This document shows positions 8,944 to 18,200 of a stretch of 64,000 nucleotides of DNA, in pieces. The stretch spans positions 1 to 64,000 of the forward strand of contig NZ_VIGP01000003.1 of NCBI RefSeq assembly GCF_009299795.1, given 5' to 3'. The DNA comes from Brachybacterium subflavum (GTDB taxonomy: Bacteria; Actinomycetota; Actinomycetes; Actinomycetales; Dermabacteraceae). Made by a program: the position numbers and the translations under genes. Under the pieces are notes generated by a model. That model had not been told where the DNA came from. It was given only the letters and a program-made list of their open reading frames with translations, and ran no database searches. How positions within the stretch are numbered: position 1 is the first letter of the stretch; every line of letters begins with the position of its first letter.

Positions 8944-9083
8944 GGGTCAGGTCCTTCGCGGTGGTACGTGGCGTGCGCGCACGGTTGCGGACCGCGCAGC
9001 GCGTGGACAACACCGCCATCGTATCGGCCGGGCGCGCGGACACGCGCCGGCTGCCCGCGCGTCGGACCCCTCGGCGCGACGCG

Positions 9084-9875
9084 TCAGCCGCGCGGGGCGA
9101 GCGCCTCGAGAGTCTCCTCGTGCAGGTGCCCGTTGGTGGCCACGGCGTTGCCCCCGAAGGGGCCGTCCTCGCCGTCGAGAGACGTGAAGCGGCCGCCCGC
9201 CTCGGTGACGATCGGGACGAGCGCGGCCATGTCGTGCAGCTTGAGCTCGGGCTCGGTCGCGACGTCGACCGCGCCCTCGGCCAGCAGCATGTACGACCAG
9301 AAGTCGCCGTAGGCGCGGGTGCGCCAGAAGCGCTGCATGAAGTTGAGCATCTGGGGGAGCCTGTCCAGGTCCGCCCAGCCGTGCAGCGACGAGTAGGACA
9401 GCGAGGCGTCCTCGATGCTCCGCACGTCCGAGACCTGCATCTTCGTCGCCGCGTTCAGGCGCGTGCCCGTCCACGCGCCGGTCCCGGAGCCCGCCCACCA
9501 GCGGCGCGAGAGCCCGGGCGCGGAGACCAGGCCGACCACCGTCTCGCCGTCCTCGACGAGTCCGATGAGCGTGGCCCACACGGGGACTCCGCGCACGAAG
9601 TTCGAGGTGCCGTCGATCGGGTCGATGACCCACTGGCGCGGGGAATGGCCGGTGGAGCCGAACTCCTCGCCGATCACCTGGTCGCGCGAGCGGGAGCGGG
9701 CGAGCTGGGCGCGCACCAGCTCCTCCGCCGCGGTGTCCGCGTCGGTGACCTCCGTCAGGTCCGGCTTGGTCTCGACCGTGAGGTCCTGGGCCTTGAAGCG
9801 GGACATGGTGAGCTGGTCGACCGCATCGGCGAGGACATGGGCGAGCCGCAGATCGTCGGCGAATCGAGAGGACAT
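9084..9875 (-). CDS. hisN: Histidinol-phosphatase, inositol monophosphatase family
   Basis: 263 residues. Metal-binding motifs are GEE (about 70), DPIDGTSNF (about 84) and KLHDMAALVPIVTEAGG (about 216). The last replaces the usual WDxAA by HDxAA, as in actinobacterial HisN-type members. It catalyses the penultimate phosphate removal in histidine synthesis. The substrate assignment is by resemblance; inositol or other sugar phosphates cannot be excluded. The ATG has no good Shine-Dalgarno but has TAGGGT seven bases upstream (9883-9888), consistent with a leaderless transcript. It lies 84 bp after rsgA on the same strand. Confidence 0.8.
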   Translation of the reverse strand: MSSRFADDLRLAHVLADAVDQLTMSRFKAQDLTVETKPDLTEVTDADTAAEELVRAQLARSRSRDQVIGEEFGSTGHSPRQWVIDPIDGTSNFVRGVPVWATLIGLVEDGETVVGLVSAPGLSRRWWAGSGTGAWTGTRLNAATKMQVSDVRSIEDASLSYSSLHGWADLDRLPQMLNFMQRFWRTRAYGDFWSYMLLAEGAVDVATEPELKLHDMAALVPIVTEAGGRFTSLDGEDGPFGGNAVATNGHLHEETLEALAPRG

Positions 9876-9882
9876 GCGCCCA

Positions 9883-9888
9883 ACCCTA
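9883..9888 (-). promoter_or_regulatory. -10 element for leaderless hisN transcript
   Basis: TAGGGT on the minus strand, ending seven bases before the ATG. A start site 6-7 bases downstream of the -10 would fall on the start codon. Confidence 0.45.
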
Positions 9889-9959
9889 CGGCCTGGGCGC
9901 TCCGATTCCCGGCACCGCCCGCGCCCCGTTCAGGTCCGTCGTGCTCACTCCCGCCGCGT

Positions 9960-11003
9960 TCACGCCTCCCACGGGTCGTTGCGGCGCAGCGCCTCGTCGA
10001 GCCGGCGGTAGGAGGCCAGGCGCTCCGGCCCCGCCGATCCCGCGCGCCCCTCCTCGACCGCGGCGTCCAGGGCGCAGTCGGGGGCATCGGCGGCGTGGGT
10101 GCAGCCGCGCGGGCACTCCTCGGCCAGCGGCGCGAGATCCGCGAAGGCCTCGAGCAGCTCCTCGGGGGAGACGTGCCCGAGCCCGAAGGACCGGACGCCC
10201 GGGGTGTCGATCACCCATCCCGACTGGTCCGGCAGGCGCAGCGCGAGCGCCGAGGACGAAGTGTGGCGGCCGCGCCCGGTGACGTCGTTGACGTGGCCGG
10301 TCGCCCGATCCGCGCCCGGGACCAGGGCGTTCAGCAGCGTCGACTTGCCCACGCCCGAATGGCCGATCAGCACGCTCGTGCGGTCGTGGAGGTGCGCGGC
10401 GAGCTCGTCGATGCCGACTATCCGACCGTCCTCGTCCAGGTGCGTGACCACATGCTCGACGCCCAGCGGCGCGTACTGGGCGAGGAAGCCGGCGGGCTCG
10501 CGCAGGTCGGACTTCGTCAGGCACAGCAGGGCGTCGATCCCGGCGACCCAGGCCGCCACCAGACAGCGGTCGATCATGCCGCCGCGCGGCTCGGGATCCG
10601 CGAGGGCGGTCACGATGACCATGAGATCGGCGTTGGCGACCAGGGGGCGCTCCGTCGGATCGTCGTCGTCCGCGCTCCGGCGCAGGAAGGAGGTGCGCTC
10701 GTGGACCTTCACGATGCGGGCGAGCGATCCCTCCGTCCCGCTGGTGTCGCCGACCAGACCCACCACGTCGCCGGGCACGATCGGGGTGCGGCCCAGTTCG
10801 CGGGCGCGCATCGCGGTGACCGCGTGCTCGTCGGCCGTCCCGGAGCCGACGACGGTGCGCCAGCGCCCGCGATCCACGGCGGTGACGAACGCAGGGATCG
10901 CGTCGTCGTGGCTCGGGCGGATCTTCGTGCGCGGCCGCGAGCCGCGGCGGTTGGGCCGGATCCGGACGTCGGACTCGTCCAGGTCGCGGATCCGGCGACT
11001 CAC
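9960..11003 (-). CDS. rsgA: Ribosome small subunit-dependent GTPase A
   Basis: 347 residues. A circularly permuted GTPase that acts late in 30S assembly. Order of motifs: OB-fold region with RTPIVPGDVVGLV, then G4 LTKSDL, then G1 GHSGVGKSTLL, G2 GRGRHTSS and G3 DTPGVRSFG. A C-terminal zinc-knuckle region (CPRGCTHAADAPDC) completes the family plan. The N-terminus begins with a basic stretch. The GTG at 11003 overlaps the aroA stop by four bases (GTGA), which fixes the start and implies translational coupling; aroA followed by rsgA is the common actinobacterial order. Confidence 0.92.
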   Translation of the reverse strand: MSRRIRDLDESDVRIRPNRRGSRPRTKIRPSHDDAIPAFVTAVDRGRWRTVVGSGTADEHAVTAMRARELGRTPIVPGDVVGLVGDTSGTEGSLARIVKVHERTSFLRRSADDDDPTERPLVANADLMVIVTALADPEPRGGMIDRCLVAAWVAGIDALLCLTKSDLREPAGFLAQYAPLGVEHVVTHLDEDGRIVGIDELAAHLHDRTSVLIGHSGVGKSTLLNALVPGADRATGHVNDVTGRGRHTSSSALALRLPDQSGWVIDTPGVRSFGLGHVSPEELLEAFADLAPLAEECPRGCTHAADAPDCALDAAVEEGRAGSAGPERLASYRRLDEALRRNDPWEA

Positions 11004-12322
11004 CGCGCCTCGCCCGCCTCGTCCGTGTGCAGCATGGCCAGCCACATGCCCACGAAGTCCGGGAGGGTCTTCTGGGTGGTGGCGACGTCGACCACGCGCA
11101 CGTCCGGCACGCGGAGGCCGATGATCGCGCCCGCGGTCGCCATGCGATGGTCCTGGTAGGTCTCGAACTCGCAGCCGGTGAGCGGCCCGGGATGGATCTC
11201 GAGGGATCCTTCGTGCTCGACGGTGCGGCAGCCCAGCTTCGAGAGCTCCGTGGCGAGGGCATGGATGCGGTCGGTCTCGTGGCCGCGCAGATGCTTGATG
11301 CCGCGCAGATGGCTGGGGGAGTCCGCGAGAGCGGCGAGGGCGGCGATCGTGGGCGTCAGCTCGCCGGTCGCGGAGAGGTCCGCATCGACCCCGTGGATGA
11401 CGCCGGTGCCGCGCACGCACACGTCCTCGTCCTCGCGCCAGAACTCCCCGCCCATGCGGGAGAGCAGCGTGCGGAAGGCGTCGCCCGGCTGGTCGGTGCG
11501 ACGGGGCCAGTCGGCGATCTCGATCTCCCCGCCGGCGACCAGTGCGGCGGCCAGGAACGGGCCCGCGTTGGAGAGGTCGGGCTCGATGCGCACGTCGCCG
11601 AAGGCGATCGGACCGGAGCGGACGGTCCAGACGTGCGTGCCGTCGGCCTCCTGGCTGTGGGAGACGTCGATGCCCGCGCGCCGCATCTCCGTCATCGTCA
11701 TCTCGATGTGGGGGAGCGAGGGCAGGGAGTCGCCGACGTGCCGCACCCGCAGATCCTTCTCGCAGCGCGCGCCGACCAGCAGCAGGTTCGAGATGAACTG
11801 GCTCGAGGCCGACGCGTCCACGTCGATGCTCCCTCCGGCCAGGCACCCGCGTCCGTGCACGACGAACGGCAGATGCCCGGGCTCGCCCGTCTCGGTGACC
11901 TCGACGCCGAGGGATCGCAGCGCCTGGATCGCCGGTGCCATGGGCCGCAGCAGCGCCGACTCGTCCCCGGTGAAGGAGACGTCGCCGTGGTGCAGCGCCG
12001 CGAGCAGCGGCACGAAGCGCATGACGGTGCCCGCGAGACCCGTGTGGATCTCGACCGGCCCCTCGGCATGCTCCGCGGGCGGTGGGATCGGGGTGACCCG
12101 CAGCGCCTCGCCCTCGACGCTCAGGGTCGCCCCCAGGCGCTCGAGGGCATCGCGCATCAGGCGCGTGTCACGGGAGACCAGCACCCCCGTGAGCGCGGTC
12201 GGGGCGTCGGCGATCGCCGCGAGCATCATCCAGCGGGCCGTGAGCGATTTCGAACCGGGGACGCGCACGAGCGCGTCCACGGGGCCGCCCGCGACGGGAG
12301 CGGTCCAGGTGACCTCCGACAT
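11000..12322 (-). CDS. aroA: 3-phosphoshikimate 1-carboxyvinyltransferase (EPSP synthase)
   Basis: 440 residues. Sixth step of the shikimate pathway, joining phosphoenolpyruvate and shikimate 3-phosphate. Signature regions are VPGSKSLTARW near the N-terminus (substrate-binding Lys and Ser), GLAGTVMRFVP (PEP site), LSNAGPFLAAALVAG and YQDHRMATAGAI near the C-terminus. Length is normal. It starts three bases after the DoxX-family stop and overlaps rsgA, so the three genes form one tight operon. Confidence 0.95.
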   Translation of the reverse strand: MSEVTWTAPVAGGPVDALVRVPGSKSLTARWMMLAAIADAPTALTGVLVSRDTRLMRDALERLGATLSVEGEALRVTPIPPPAEHAEGPVEIHTGLAGTVMRFVPLLAALHHGDVSFTGDESALLRPMAPAIQALRSLGVEVTETGEPGHLPFVVHGRGCLAGGSIDVDASASSQFISNLLLVGARCEKDLRVRHVGDSLPSLPHIEMTMTEMRRAGIDVSHSQEADGTHVWTVRSGPIAFGDVRIEPDLSNAGPFLAAALVAGGEIEIADWPRRTDQPGDAFRTLLSRMGGEFWREDEDVCVRGTGVIHGVDADLSATGELTPTIAALAALADSPSHLRGIKHLRGHETDRIHALATELSKLGCRTVEHEGSLEIHPGPLTGCEFETYQDHRMATAGAIIGLRVPDVRVVDVATTQKTLPDFVGMWLAMLHTDEAGEAR

Positions 12323-12325
12323 CGA

Positions 12326-12979
12326 TCAGCCGAGCTGATCCGCGAGCTTCTCGCTGGACTTCCTGGCCTGCTTGGCGACCTCGTCGGCCTTCTTCGAGGC
12401 CTTCTTGCTGAGCTCGTCGGCCTTCTTGCTCGCCTTCTTCGAGAGCGACCCCGAGGAGCTGCCGGCCTTCTTCGACAGCGCATCGGCCTTCTTCTCGAGG
12501 TCGCGCTGGGTGGCGGCGGCCTTCTTCTGGCTGCGCTCGACGAACTGGCCCCACTGGTAGCCCAGCGACGGGCGGCCCTCGCGGTCCAGCACCGCGATCA
12601 TCACGCCGCCCAGCAGGCCGACGTCGGCGAGGATCGACTTGATCTCGTCCATGCGCTCGTCGCCGCGCAGCTGCCAGACCTTCTTGCGCCCGGCCAGGCC
12701 CACGCTCGTGGTCACGAGCAGCACACCGGCGGCGGTGCGGGGCGCGCGGCCGGTCGCGTAGGCGAGGCCCGCGACGGCGGCGACGGCACCGGTGGCGCGC
12801 AGCACGGTGCGGGAGTCGACGAAGGAGGGGGCCGACGTGCTCTCGAGGGCCTTGTCGACCTGGGCGAAGGCGGAGGGCGCGACCTCGATCTCACGCTCGG
12901 GGGAGATCGCGGTGCGCACGCCCTCGAAGATGAAGGGGGCGGCGAGAGCAGGGCGGGCGATGCGGCGGATGAGCGACAT
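12326..12979 (-). CDS. DoxX-family membrane protein with a lysine-rich H1-like tail
   Basis: 217 residues from ATG 12979, with GAGGAC upstream. The first ~140 residues look like the DoxX family: MSLIRRIARPALAAPFIFEG, then small hydrophobic spans (TGAVAAVAGLAYATGRAP, LADVGLLGGVMIAVLD). From about residue 150 the protein changes to a Lys/Ala/Ser-rich tail with the 11-residue unit LSKKASKKADE in two tandem copies, flanked by DLEKKADALSKKAG and KQARKSSEKLADQ. Such tails resemble histone H1 or mycobacterial HupB C-termini. DoxX members are linked to redox and thiol-stress complexes in mycobacteria; here that is only suggestive. sigR lies divergently 357 bp away. It is the first gene of the DoxX-aroA-rsgA operon. 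Confidence 0.75.
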   Translation of the reverse strand: MSLIRRIARPALAAPFIFEGVRTAISPEREIEVAPSAFAQVDKALESTSAPSFVDSRTVLRATGAVAAVAGLAYATGRAPRTAAGVLLVTTSVGLAGRKKVWQLRGDERMDEIKSILADVGLLGGVMIAVLDREGRPSLGYQWGQFVERSQKKAAATQRDLEKKADALSKKAGSSSGSLSKKASKKADELSKKASKKADEVAKQARKSSEKLADQLG

Positions 12980-13075
12980 GGTGTCCTCACGTCTCGGGTT
13001 CGATGGACTCTGCCGGGCGGGACCCGGCGTTGTGACCAGCCTATCGCGCACCCCGCCCCGTGCGTCCGGCCGCCG

Positions 13076-13102
13076 GGGAACAGCCGAGCGGTCGTGCGCG
13101 TT
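13076..13102 (+). promoter_or_regulatory. SigR/SigH-type promoter upstream of sigR
   Basis: GGGAAC (13076-13081) and GTT (13100-13102) are separated by 18 bases, matching the GGAA(T/C)-N18-GTT pattern recognised by actinobacterial SigR/SigH. It points at sigR and would make the gene autoregulated. Predicted start is near 13110, giving about 120 bases before the upstream ATG at 13232. Confidence 0.55.
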
Positions 13103-13336
13103 GCAACGAGCGGAACATGACGGGAGCACAGGAGCGGTCGGGTCCTGTCGCCGACGAGTGGCGGCCGCTGCGCGGAACGCTGCCCACGCTCGCACCAGCG
13201 CGCCTCGCGGCGCCGGGAGAGGAGAGAACCGATGACCACGTGCCTGCGGACGCGGCCGCCGTCGGCGCCCGCCTCCCTGCGCGGGTCCTCCCGCACGACA
13301 GTCCTCGCACCGACCGGTGCCGTACCGTGGAGCCTG

Positions 13337-13978
13337 ATGACCACCACTGATCACGACGGCGACCGAGCCCCCGGCGCCGCCCACGCGGACACCGCTCCCG
13401 AGGACTTCGACTTCGAGGCGGAGGCGCTCGCGCACCTCGACTCGCTCTACGGCGGCGCGCTGCGGATGACCCGCAACCCCCAGGACGCCGAGGACCTGGT
13501 CCAGGAGACCTACCTCAAGGCGCTGCGGGCGCGGGACCGCTTCACCCCGGGCACGAACCTGCGCGCCTGGCTGTACCGCATCATGACCAACTCGTACATC
13601 TCGACGTACCGGCAGAAGCAGCGCCGGCCGCGCGAGTCGTGGACCGACGAGGTCGAGGACTGGCAGCTCGCGGAGGTCGAGTCCCATTCGAGCCGCGGTC
13701 TGCGCTCGGCCGAGGCCGAGGCGCTGGACCGCCTGCCCGACACCGCGGTGAAGACGGCCCTGCAGGACCTGCGCGAGGACTACCGCATGGCGGTCTACCT
13801 CGCCGACGTCGAGGGCTTCGCCTACAAGGAGATCGCCGAGATCATGGACACGCCGATCGGCACCGTCATGTCGCGGCTGCACCGCGGACGCCGCCAGCTG
13901 CGCGAAGCGCTCAGCGACTACGCCCGCAGCAGCGGGTTCCTGCGGGACGACGCGGACGACGCGGAGGAGGGACGATGA
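13337..13978 (+). CDS. sigR: RNA polymerase ECF sigma factor SigR/SigH
   Basis: 213 residues from ATG 13337, preceded by GGAG. Sigma region 2 contains [20 protein letters not shown] and [14 protein letters not shown]. Region 4 contains [20 protein letters not shown] followed by LHRGRRQLR. It resembles SigR of Streptomyces and SigH of Mycobacterium, which switch on thioredoxin, mycothiol and proteolysis genes under disulfide stress. It overlaps rsrA by four bases (ATGA). The same frame is open to ATG 13232, which has a strong GGAGAG six bases upstream and would add 35 residues. That recalls the long, unstable stress isoform of Streptomyces SigR (see findings). Confidence 0.9.
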   Translation: MTTTDHDGDRAPGAAHADTAPEDFDFEAEALAHLDSLYGGALRMTRNPQDAEDLVQETYLKALRARDRFTPGTNLRAWLYRIMTNSYISTYRQKQRRPRESWTDEVEDWQLAEVESHSSRGLRSAEAEALDRLPDTAVKTALQDLREDYRMAVYLADVEGFAYKEIAEIMDTPIGTVMSRLHRGRRQLREALSDYARSSGFLRDDADDAEEGR

Positions 13979-14298
13979 ACGAGGAGCACGACGAGACCCG
14001 CCGCGATCTGCGGTTCGGGCTCGAGGAGGCGCTGGACGGAGAGCTCCCGCGCGACGTGGTCGAGCGCATGACCCGCCACGCCGAGGACTGCCCGGAGTGC
14101 GCCGACGAGCTCGAGCGCCTGCGCGCCATGAAAAACCTGGTGCGGCGCTGCTGCGCGAACGACACCGCCCCGCAGACCCTGCGCGAGCGCATCAGCGTGC
14201 AGTACCGCAGCGTGCAGTACCAGCGCCTCGAGGTCGAGCACGGTCCCGACGGCGCGACCTTCCGCTCCACCACGGTGCGCCGCGACACCCTGGGCTGA
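13975..14298 (+). CDS. rsrA: Zinc-binding anti-sigma factor, RsrA/RshA type
   Basis: 107 residues. It carries the ZAS motif H35-x3-C39-x2-C42 in RHAEDCPEC and a conserved Cys pair at 59-60 in LVRRCCAND. It should hold SigR inactive in the cytoplasm until oxidised. Translationally coupled to sigR by an ATGA overlap. Unlike Streptomyces RsrA and mycobacterial RshA, no Cys lies in the N-terminal 30 residues: the position equivalent to RsrA Cys11, a zinc ligand and redox partner, appears to be Arg in [10 protein letters not shown]. Redox sensing may therefore differ. Confidence 0.88.
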   Translation: MNEEHDETRRDLRFGLEEALDGELPRDVVERMTRHAEDCPECADELERLRAMKNLVRRCCANDTAPQTLRERISVQYRSVQYQRLEVEHGPDGATFRSTTVRRDTLG

Positions 14299-14332
14299 CC
14301 AGGGCCTGACCCGGCAGGTCCGGCCCCAGATG

Positions 14333-14368
14333 CGACGAGGCCCCCTCCGGATGGAGGGGGCCTCGTCG
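14333..14368 (+). terminator. Terminator of the sigR-rsrA operon
   Basis: A perfect 16-bp stem (14333-14348 with 14353-14368) with a GGAT loop, 35 bases after rsrA. It also lies downstream of the convergent bL37 gene and may serve both strands. Confidence 0.8.
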
Positions 14369-14432
14369 ATGCTCGGGATGCTGCGCGTCGGGACGGACGG
14401 ATCGTCGCTCCCTCACGCCGCGCGAGCGCGCC

Positions 14433-14507
14433 TCAGGTGTTGGGGCGCTTGCCGTGATTGGCGCCGTTCTTGCGACGGGACCGGCGCTTGCGACCGCGCT
14501 TGCTCAT
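14433..14507 (-). CDS. Ribosomal protein bL37 (AURKAIP1/COX24-type peptide)
   Basis: A 24-residue, extremely basic peptide: MSKRGRKRRSRRKNGANHGK followed by RPNT. It matches the pattern of the tiny actinobacterial large-subunit protein found near the ribosomal active centre in mycobacteria and named bL37. The ATG at 14507 follows an excellent AAGGAAGGAG at ideal spacing. The gene is shorter than most gene-finder limits. It is downstream of an SGNH-like gene on the same strand. Confidence 0.88.
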   Translation of the reverse strand: MSKRGRKRRSRRKNGANHGKRPNT

Positions 14508-14570
14508 CACGCTCTCCTTCCTTCGCCCGGACAGACAACCTCAGCATTCTGTCACAGGGGATCGGCTGGT

Positions 14571-15248
14571 TCAGTCGGAGGTGCCCAGGAAGCGACCGAA
14601 GCCACCATGCAGGACCAGCCAGGCCATGAGGCCGTAGCCGGTCTGCCCGGGGTGGTCGCCGCCGCTGCGGGCCAGGTCCGAGGACCACTGCTCGTGCCCT
14701 TCGAGGGACCGCACGGTGTCCACGTAGGGCACGCGGCGCCGCGCGCACACGTCGTCGAAGGCCCCGGAGAGCTCGACGAGGGCGTCGGTGCGCGCACGGT
14801 CGGCGCTCGGCGGCGGTCCGACGACGAACGCCGGGATCCGCAGCCGCTCGAGACCGTCGAGGACCTTGGCGAGGTTCAGACGCGAGCGGGCCAGAGAGAT
14901 GCCGGCGTCGACGTCCCCTCCGCCCAGGCCCAGCACCACGCGATGCTCCACGGTGCCCTGGGCGAGGCCCTCGGCGTCGGTGCGCAGACGCACCTCCTCG
15001 TCCCATCGCGCGGAGAGGTCGGCCGAGTTCTCGGACGGCACCGCGCTCGTGTACAGCTCGACCCGCGGCCGCGGTCCCTGCTCCTTGGCGACGGCTCGGC
15101 CGAGCCAGCCGAGCGCCCGGGCGTCGCCCACGCCGGCGAGGAGCTCCTCGCCGAGGGCCACCAGGCGGATCGGCCTGTCGCTCACGGGGGCGGGGCTGGC
15201 CGGGACTGTCCGCTGGACCGGGACCGAGCGGGGGGCGGGCTGTTCCAC
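14571..15248 (-). CDS. SGNH/GDSL-fold protein with substituted nucleophile
   Basis: 225 residues. The fold is recognisable: VALGEELLAGVGDARALGW at the usual block I position, LGLGGGDVD at block III, and GGDHPGQTGYGLMAW at block V with Asp and His. In block I the catalytic GDS is GEE, so the nucleophilic Ser is Glu. Related actinobacterial proteins often read GDEL at this point, so the substitution is probably a family trait, and the protein is either not a classical esterase or uses other chemistry. No signal peptide. It lies 12 bp downstream of kgd on the same strand, so it is probably in the same transcript. Confidence 0.65.
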   Translation of the reverse strand: MEQPAPRSVPVQRTVPASPAPVSDRPIRLVALGEELLAGVGDARALGWLGRAVAKEQGPRPRVELYTSAVPSENSADLSARWDEEVRLRTDAEGLAQGTVEHRVVLGLGGGDVDAGISLARSRLNLAKVLDGLERLRIPAFVVGPPPSADRARTDALVELSGAFDDVCARRRVPYVDTVRSLEGHEQWSSDLARSGGDHPGQTGYGLMAWLVLHGGFGRFLGTSD

Positions 15249-15260
15249 GTCGTCTCCTCG

Positions 15261-18200
15261 TCAGTTCTGCAGTGCCTGCGCGACCAGGGTCTCCTGCTCG
15301 ACCTTGTGGGTCTTGGCGGACCCGGTGGCCGGCGAGGCGGAGGCCGGTCGCGCCACGACCTGCAGGGTACGCCCCACGGCGGCGGGGAAGTTCAGGGCCA
15401 TGAAGCCCCAGGCACCCTGGTTCAGAGGCTCCTCCTGCACCCAGACGAGGTCGGCGTCCGGATAGGCGCCGAGCGTCTCGCGCAGCTCCTCCTCGGGCAG
15501 CGGGTAGTACTGCTCGAGGCGCACGATCGCCACGTCGTCGATGCCCTGCTTCTCCCGCGCAGCCACGAGCTCCCAGTAGAACTTCCCGCTGGTCAGCAGT
15601 ACCTTCTTGGCCTTCGAGGGCTCCACGGTCGAATCCGGGAGGACGGGCTCGAAGGTGCCCGAGGTGAAGTCCTCGACGGAGCTCACGGCGGCCTTGTTGC
15701 GCAGCATCGACTTCGGGGTGAAGACGATGAGCGGCTTGCGCGGCTCGGTGCGGGCCTGACGGCGCAGCAGGTGGAAGTAGCTCGCAGGCGTCGAGGGCAT
15801 CGCCACACGCATGTTCTCCTCGGCGCACATCACGAGGAAGCGCTCGATGCGGGCGGAGGAGTGGTCCGGGCCCTGGCCGTCGTAGCCGTGGGGGAGGAGC
15901 ATCACCACGGAGGACTGCTGTCCCCACTTCTGCTCGGAGGAGGAGACGAACTCGTCGATGATGGTCTGCGCGCCGTCGACGAAGTCGCCGAACTGCGCCT
16001 CCCACAGCACCAGTGCGTTCGGGCTCTCCACGGAGTAGCCGTACTCGAAGCCGAGCGCCGCGAACTCGGAGAGCGAGGAGTCGTAGACGTTGAAGCGCGC
16101 CTGGTCCTCGCTCAGGTGCAGCAGCGGGGTGAACGTGTCCTGGTTCTGGGAGTCGATGAGCACGCTGTGGCGCTGCACGAAGGTGCCGCGGCGCGAGTCC
16201 TGGCCCGCCAGGCGCACGCGCGTGCCCTCCATGAGCAGGGAGCCGAAGGCCAGCAGCTCGCCGTAGGCCCAGTCGATGCTGCCGCTGCGGGACATCTCCT
16301 GGCGCTTCTCGAGCAGGCTCGTGAGCTTCGGGTAGACGGTGAAGCCCTCGGGTGCGGCCATGTGCGCGTCGCCGATGCGCTCGAGCACCGAGGCGGAGAC
16401 GGCGGTCGCCGAGGGCACCACGATCTCGCCGGTGTGCTGCGAGCTGGGCAGATCCAGGCCCTGCACCGAGTTCTTCGGGTCGGCCTCGCTGCTGGCGTTG
16501 CGGGCGTCGGCGAAGGCCTGGTCCAGGTGCTGCTGGAAGTTCTTCACCAGGGCGCCGGTCTCGTCCTCGGTGAGGTCGCCGCGCTCGATGAGGGAGTCGG
16601 TGTAGAGCTTGCGGACGGAGGGGCGGTCCTTGATCAGGTTGTACATCAGCGGCTGCGTCATGGCCGGGTCGTCGCCCTCGTTGTGGCCCCGTCGGCGGTA
16701 GCAGATCATGTCGATGACCACGTCGCGGTGGAACTTCTCGCGGTAGGCGAAGGCGATCTCGGCGACCCGCACGCAGGCCTCGGGGTCGTCGCCGTTGACG
16801 TGGAAGACCGGCAGCTGCGTGGTCTTCGCGGCGTCGCTCGAGTAGAACGAGGAGCGCGAGGAGTCCGGCAGCGTGGTGAAGCCGATCTGGTTGTTGATGA
16901 TCACGTGGACGGTGCCGCCGGTGCGGTAGCCGCGCAGCTCCGAGAGGTTCAGGGTCTCGGTGACCACGCCCTGGCCGGCGAAGGCCGCGTCCCCGTGGAT
17001 GAGGATGGGCAGCACCGGGAAGTCGGTGACCCGCTCGAGCTGGTCCTGCTTGGCGCGCACGATGCCCTCGAGCACGGGGTTCGCGGCCTCGAGGTGCGAG
17101 GGGTTCGCCGCGAGGTACACCTTGGTGGTGGTCCCGTCGTCGGCGGTGAAGGTTCCCTCGGTGCCCAGGTGGTACTTGACGTCTCCCGAGCCCAGTCCGC
17201 CCGAGGAGCCGTCGAACTCCTGGAAGATCTGGCCGAAGCTCTTGCCGGCCAGGTTCGAGAGCACGTTGAGGCGGCCGCGGTGGGCCATGCCGATGCAGAC
17301 CTCGGCGATGTCGCGGTGGGCGGCGTCGGAGAGGATCGAGTCCAGCAGCGGGATCACGGACTCGCCGCCCTCGAGGCTGAAGCGCTTCTGGCCCACGAAC
17401 TTGGTCTGCAGGAACGTCTCGAACGCCTCGGCGGCGTTGAGGCGGTCCATGATGTGGGTGACCTGGTCCTTGTCGTACTGCTTCTTGGGCGACTCGAACT
17501 GCTCCTGGATCCAGAGGCGCTCCTCCGGATCGGCGATGTGCATGTACTCCACGCCCACGGTGCGGCAGTAGGCGTCCCGCAGGATCCCGAGGATGTCGCG
17601 GAGGGTCGCCTCCTTGCGTCCTCCGAGCCCCCGGGTCGGGAAGGTGCGGTCGAGGTCCCACAGGGTGAGGCCGTAGGTCTGCACGTCGAGGTCGGGGTGG
17701 GTGCGCACGCGGTACTGCAGCGGGTCGGTGTCGGCCATCAGGTGGCCGCGCACGCGGAAGGCATGGATGAGATCCATGACGTGCGCGAGCTTCTCGGCCT
17801 CGGTGTCGTGCAGCGGGTTGTCGGCGACCCAGCGCACGGGCTCGTAGGGGATCCGCAGCGAGGCGAAGACGCGGTCGTAGAAGCCGTCCTTGCCCAGGAG
17901 CTTGTCAGCCATCTTCTTGAGGAACTCGCCGGAGGCCGCGCCCTGGATGATGCGGTGGTCGTAGGTCGAGGTCAGCGTCATGACCTTCGAGACCGCGAGC
18001 TCGGCGAGGGTGGCCTGGCTGGCGCCCTGGAACTGCGCGGGGTAGTCCATCGCGCCGACGCCGACGATCGTGCCCTGGCCGGACATCAGGCGCGGGATCG
18101 AATGGACGGTGCCGATGCCGCCGGGGTTCGTCAGGGTCACCGTGGTGCCGGAGAAGTCATCCATCGTGAGCTTGCCGGCGCGGGCGCGCTTGACGATCTC

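Noticed and set aside
11027-13120. 697-codon plus-strand open frame over aroA and the DoxX gene
   Set aside because: Shadow frame of two well-supported minus-strand genes, with no motif.
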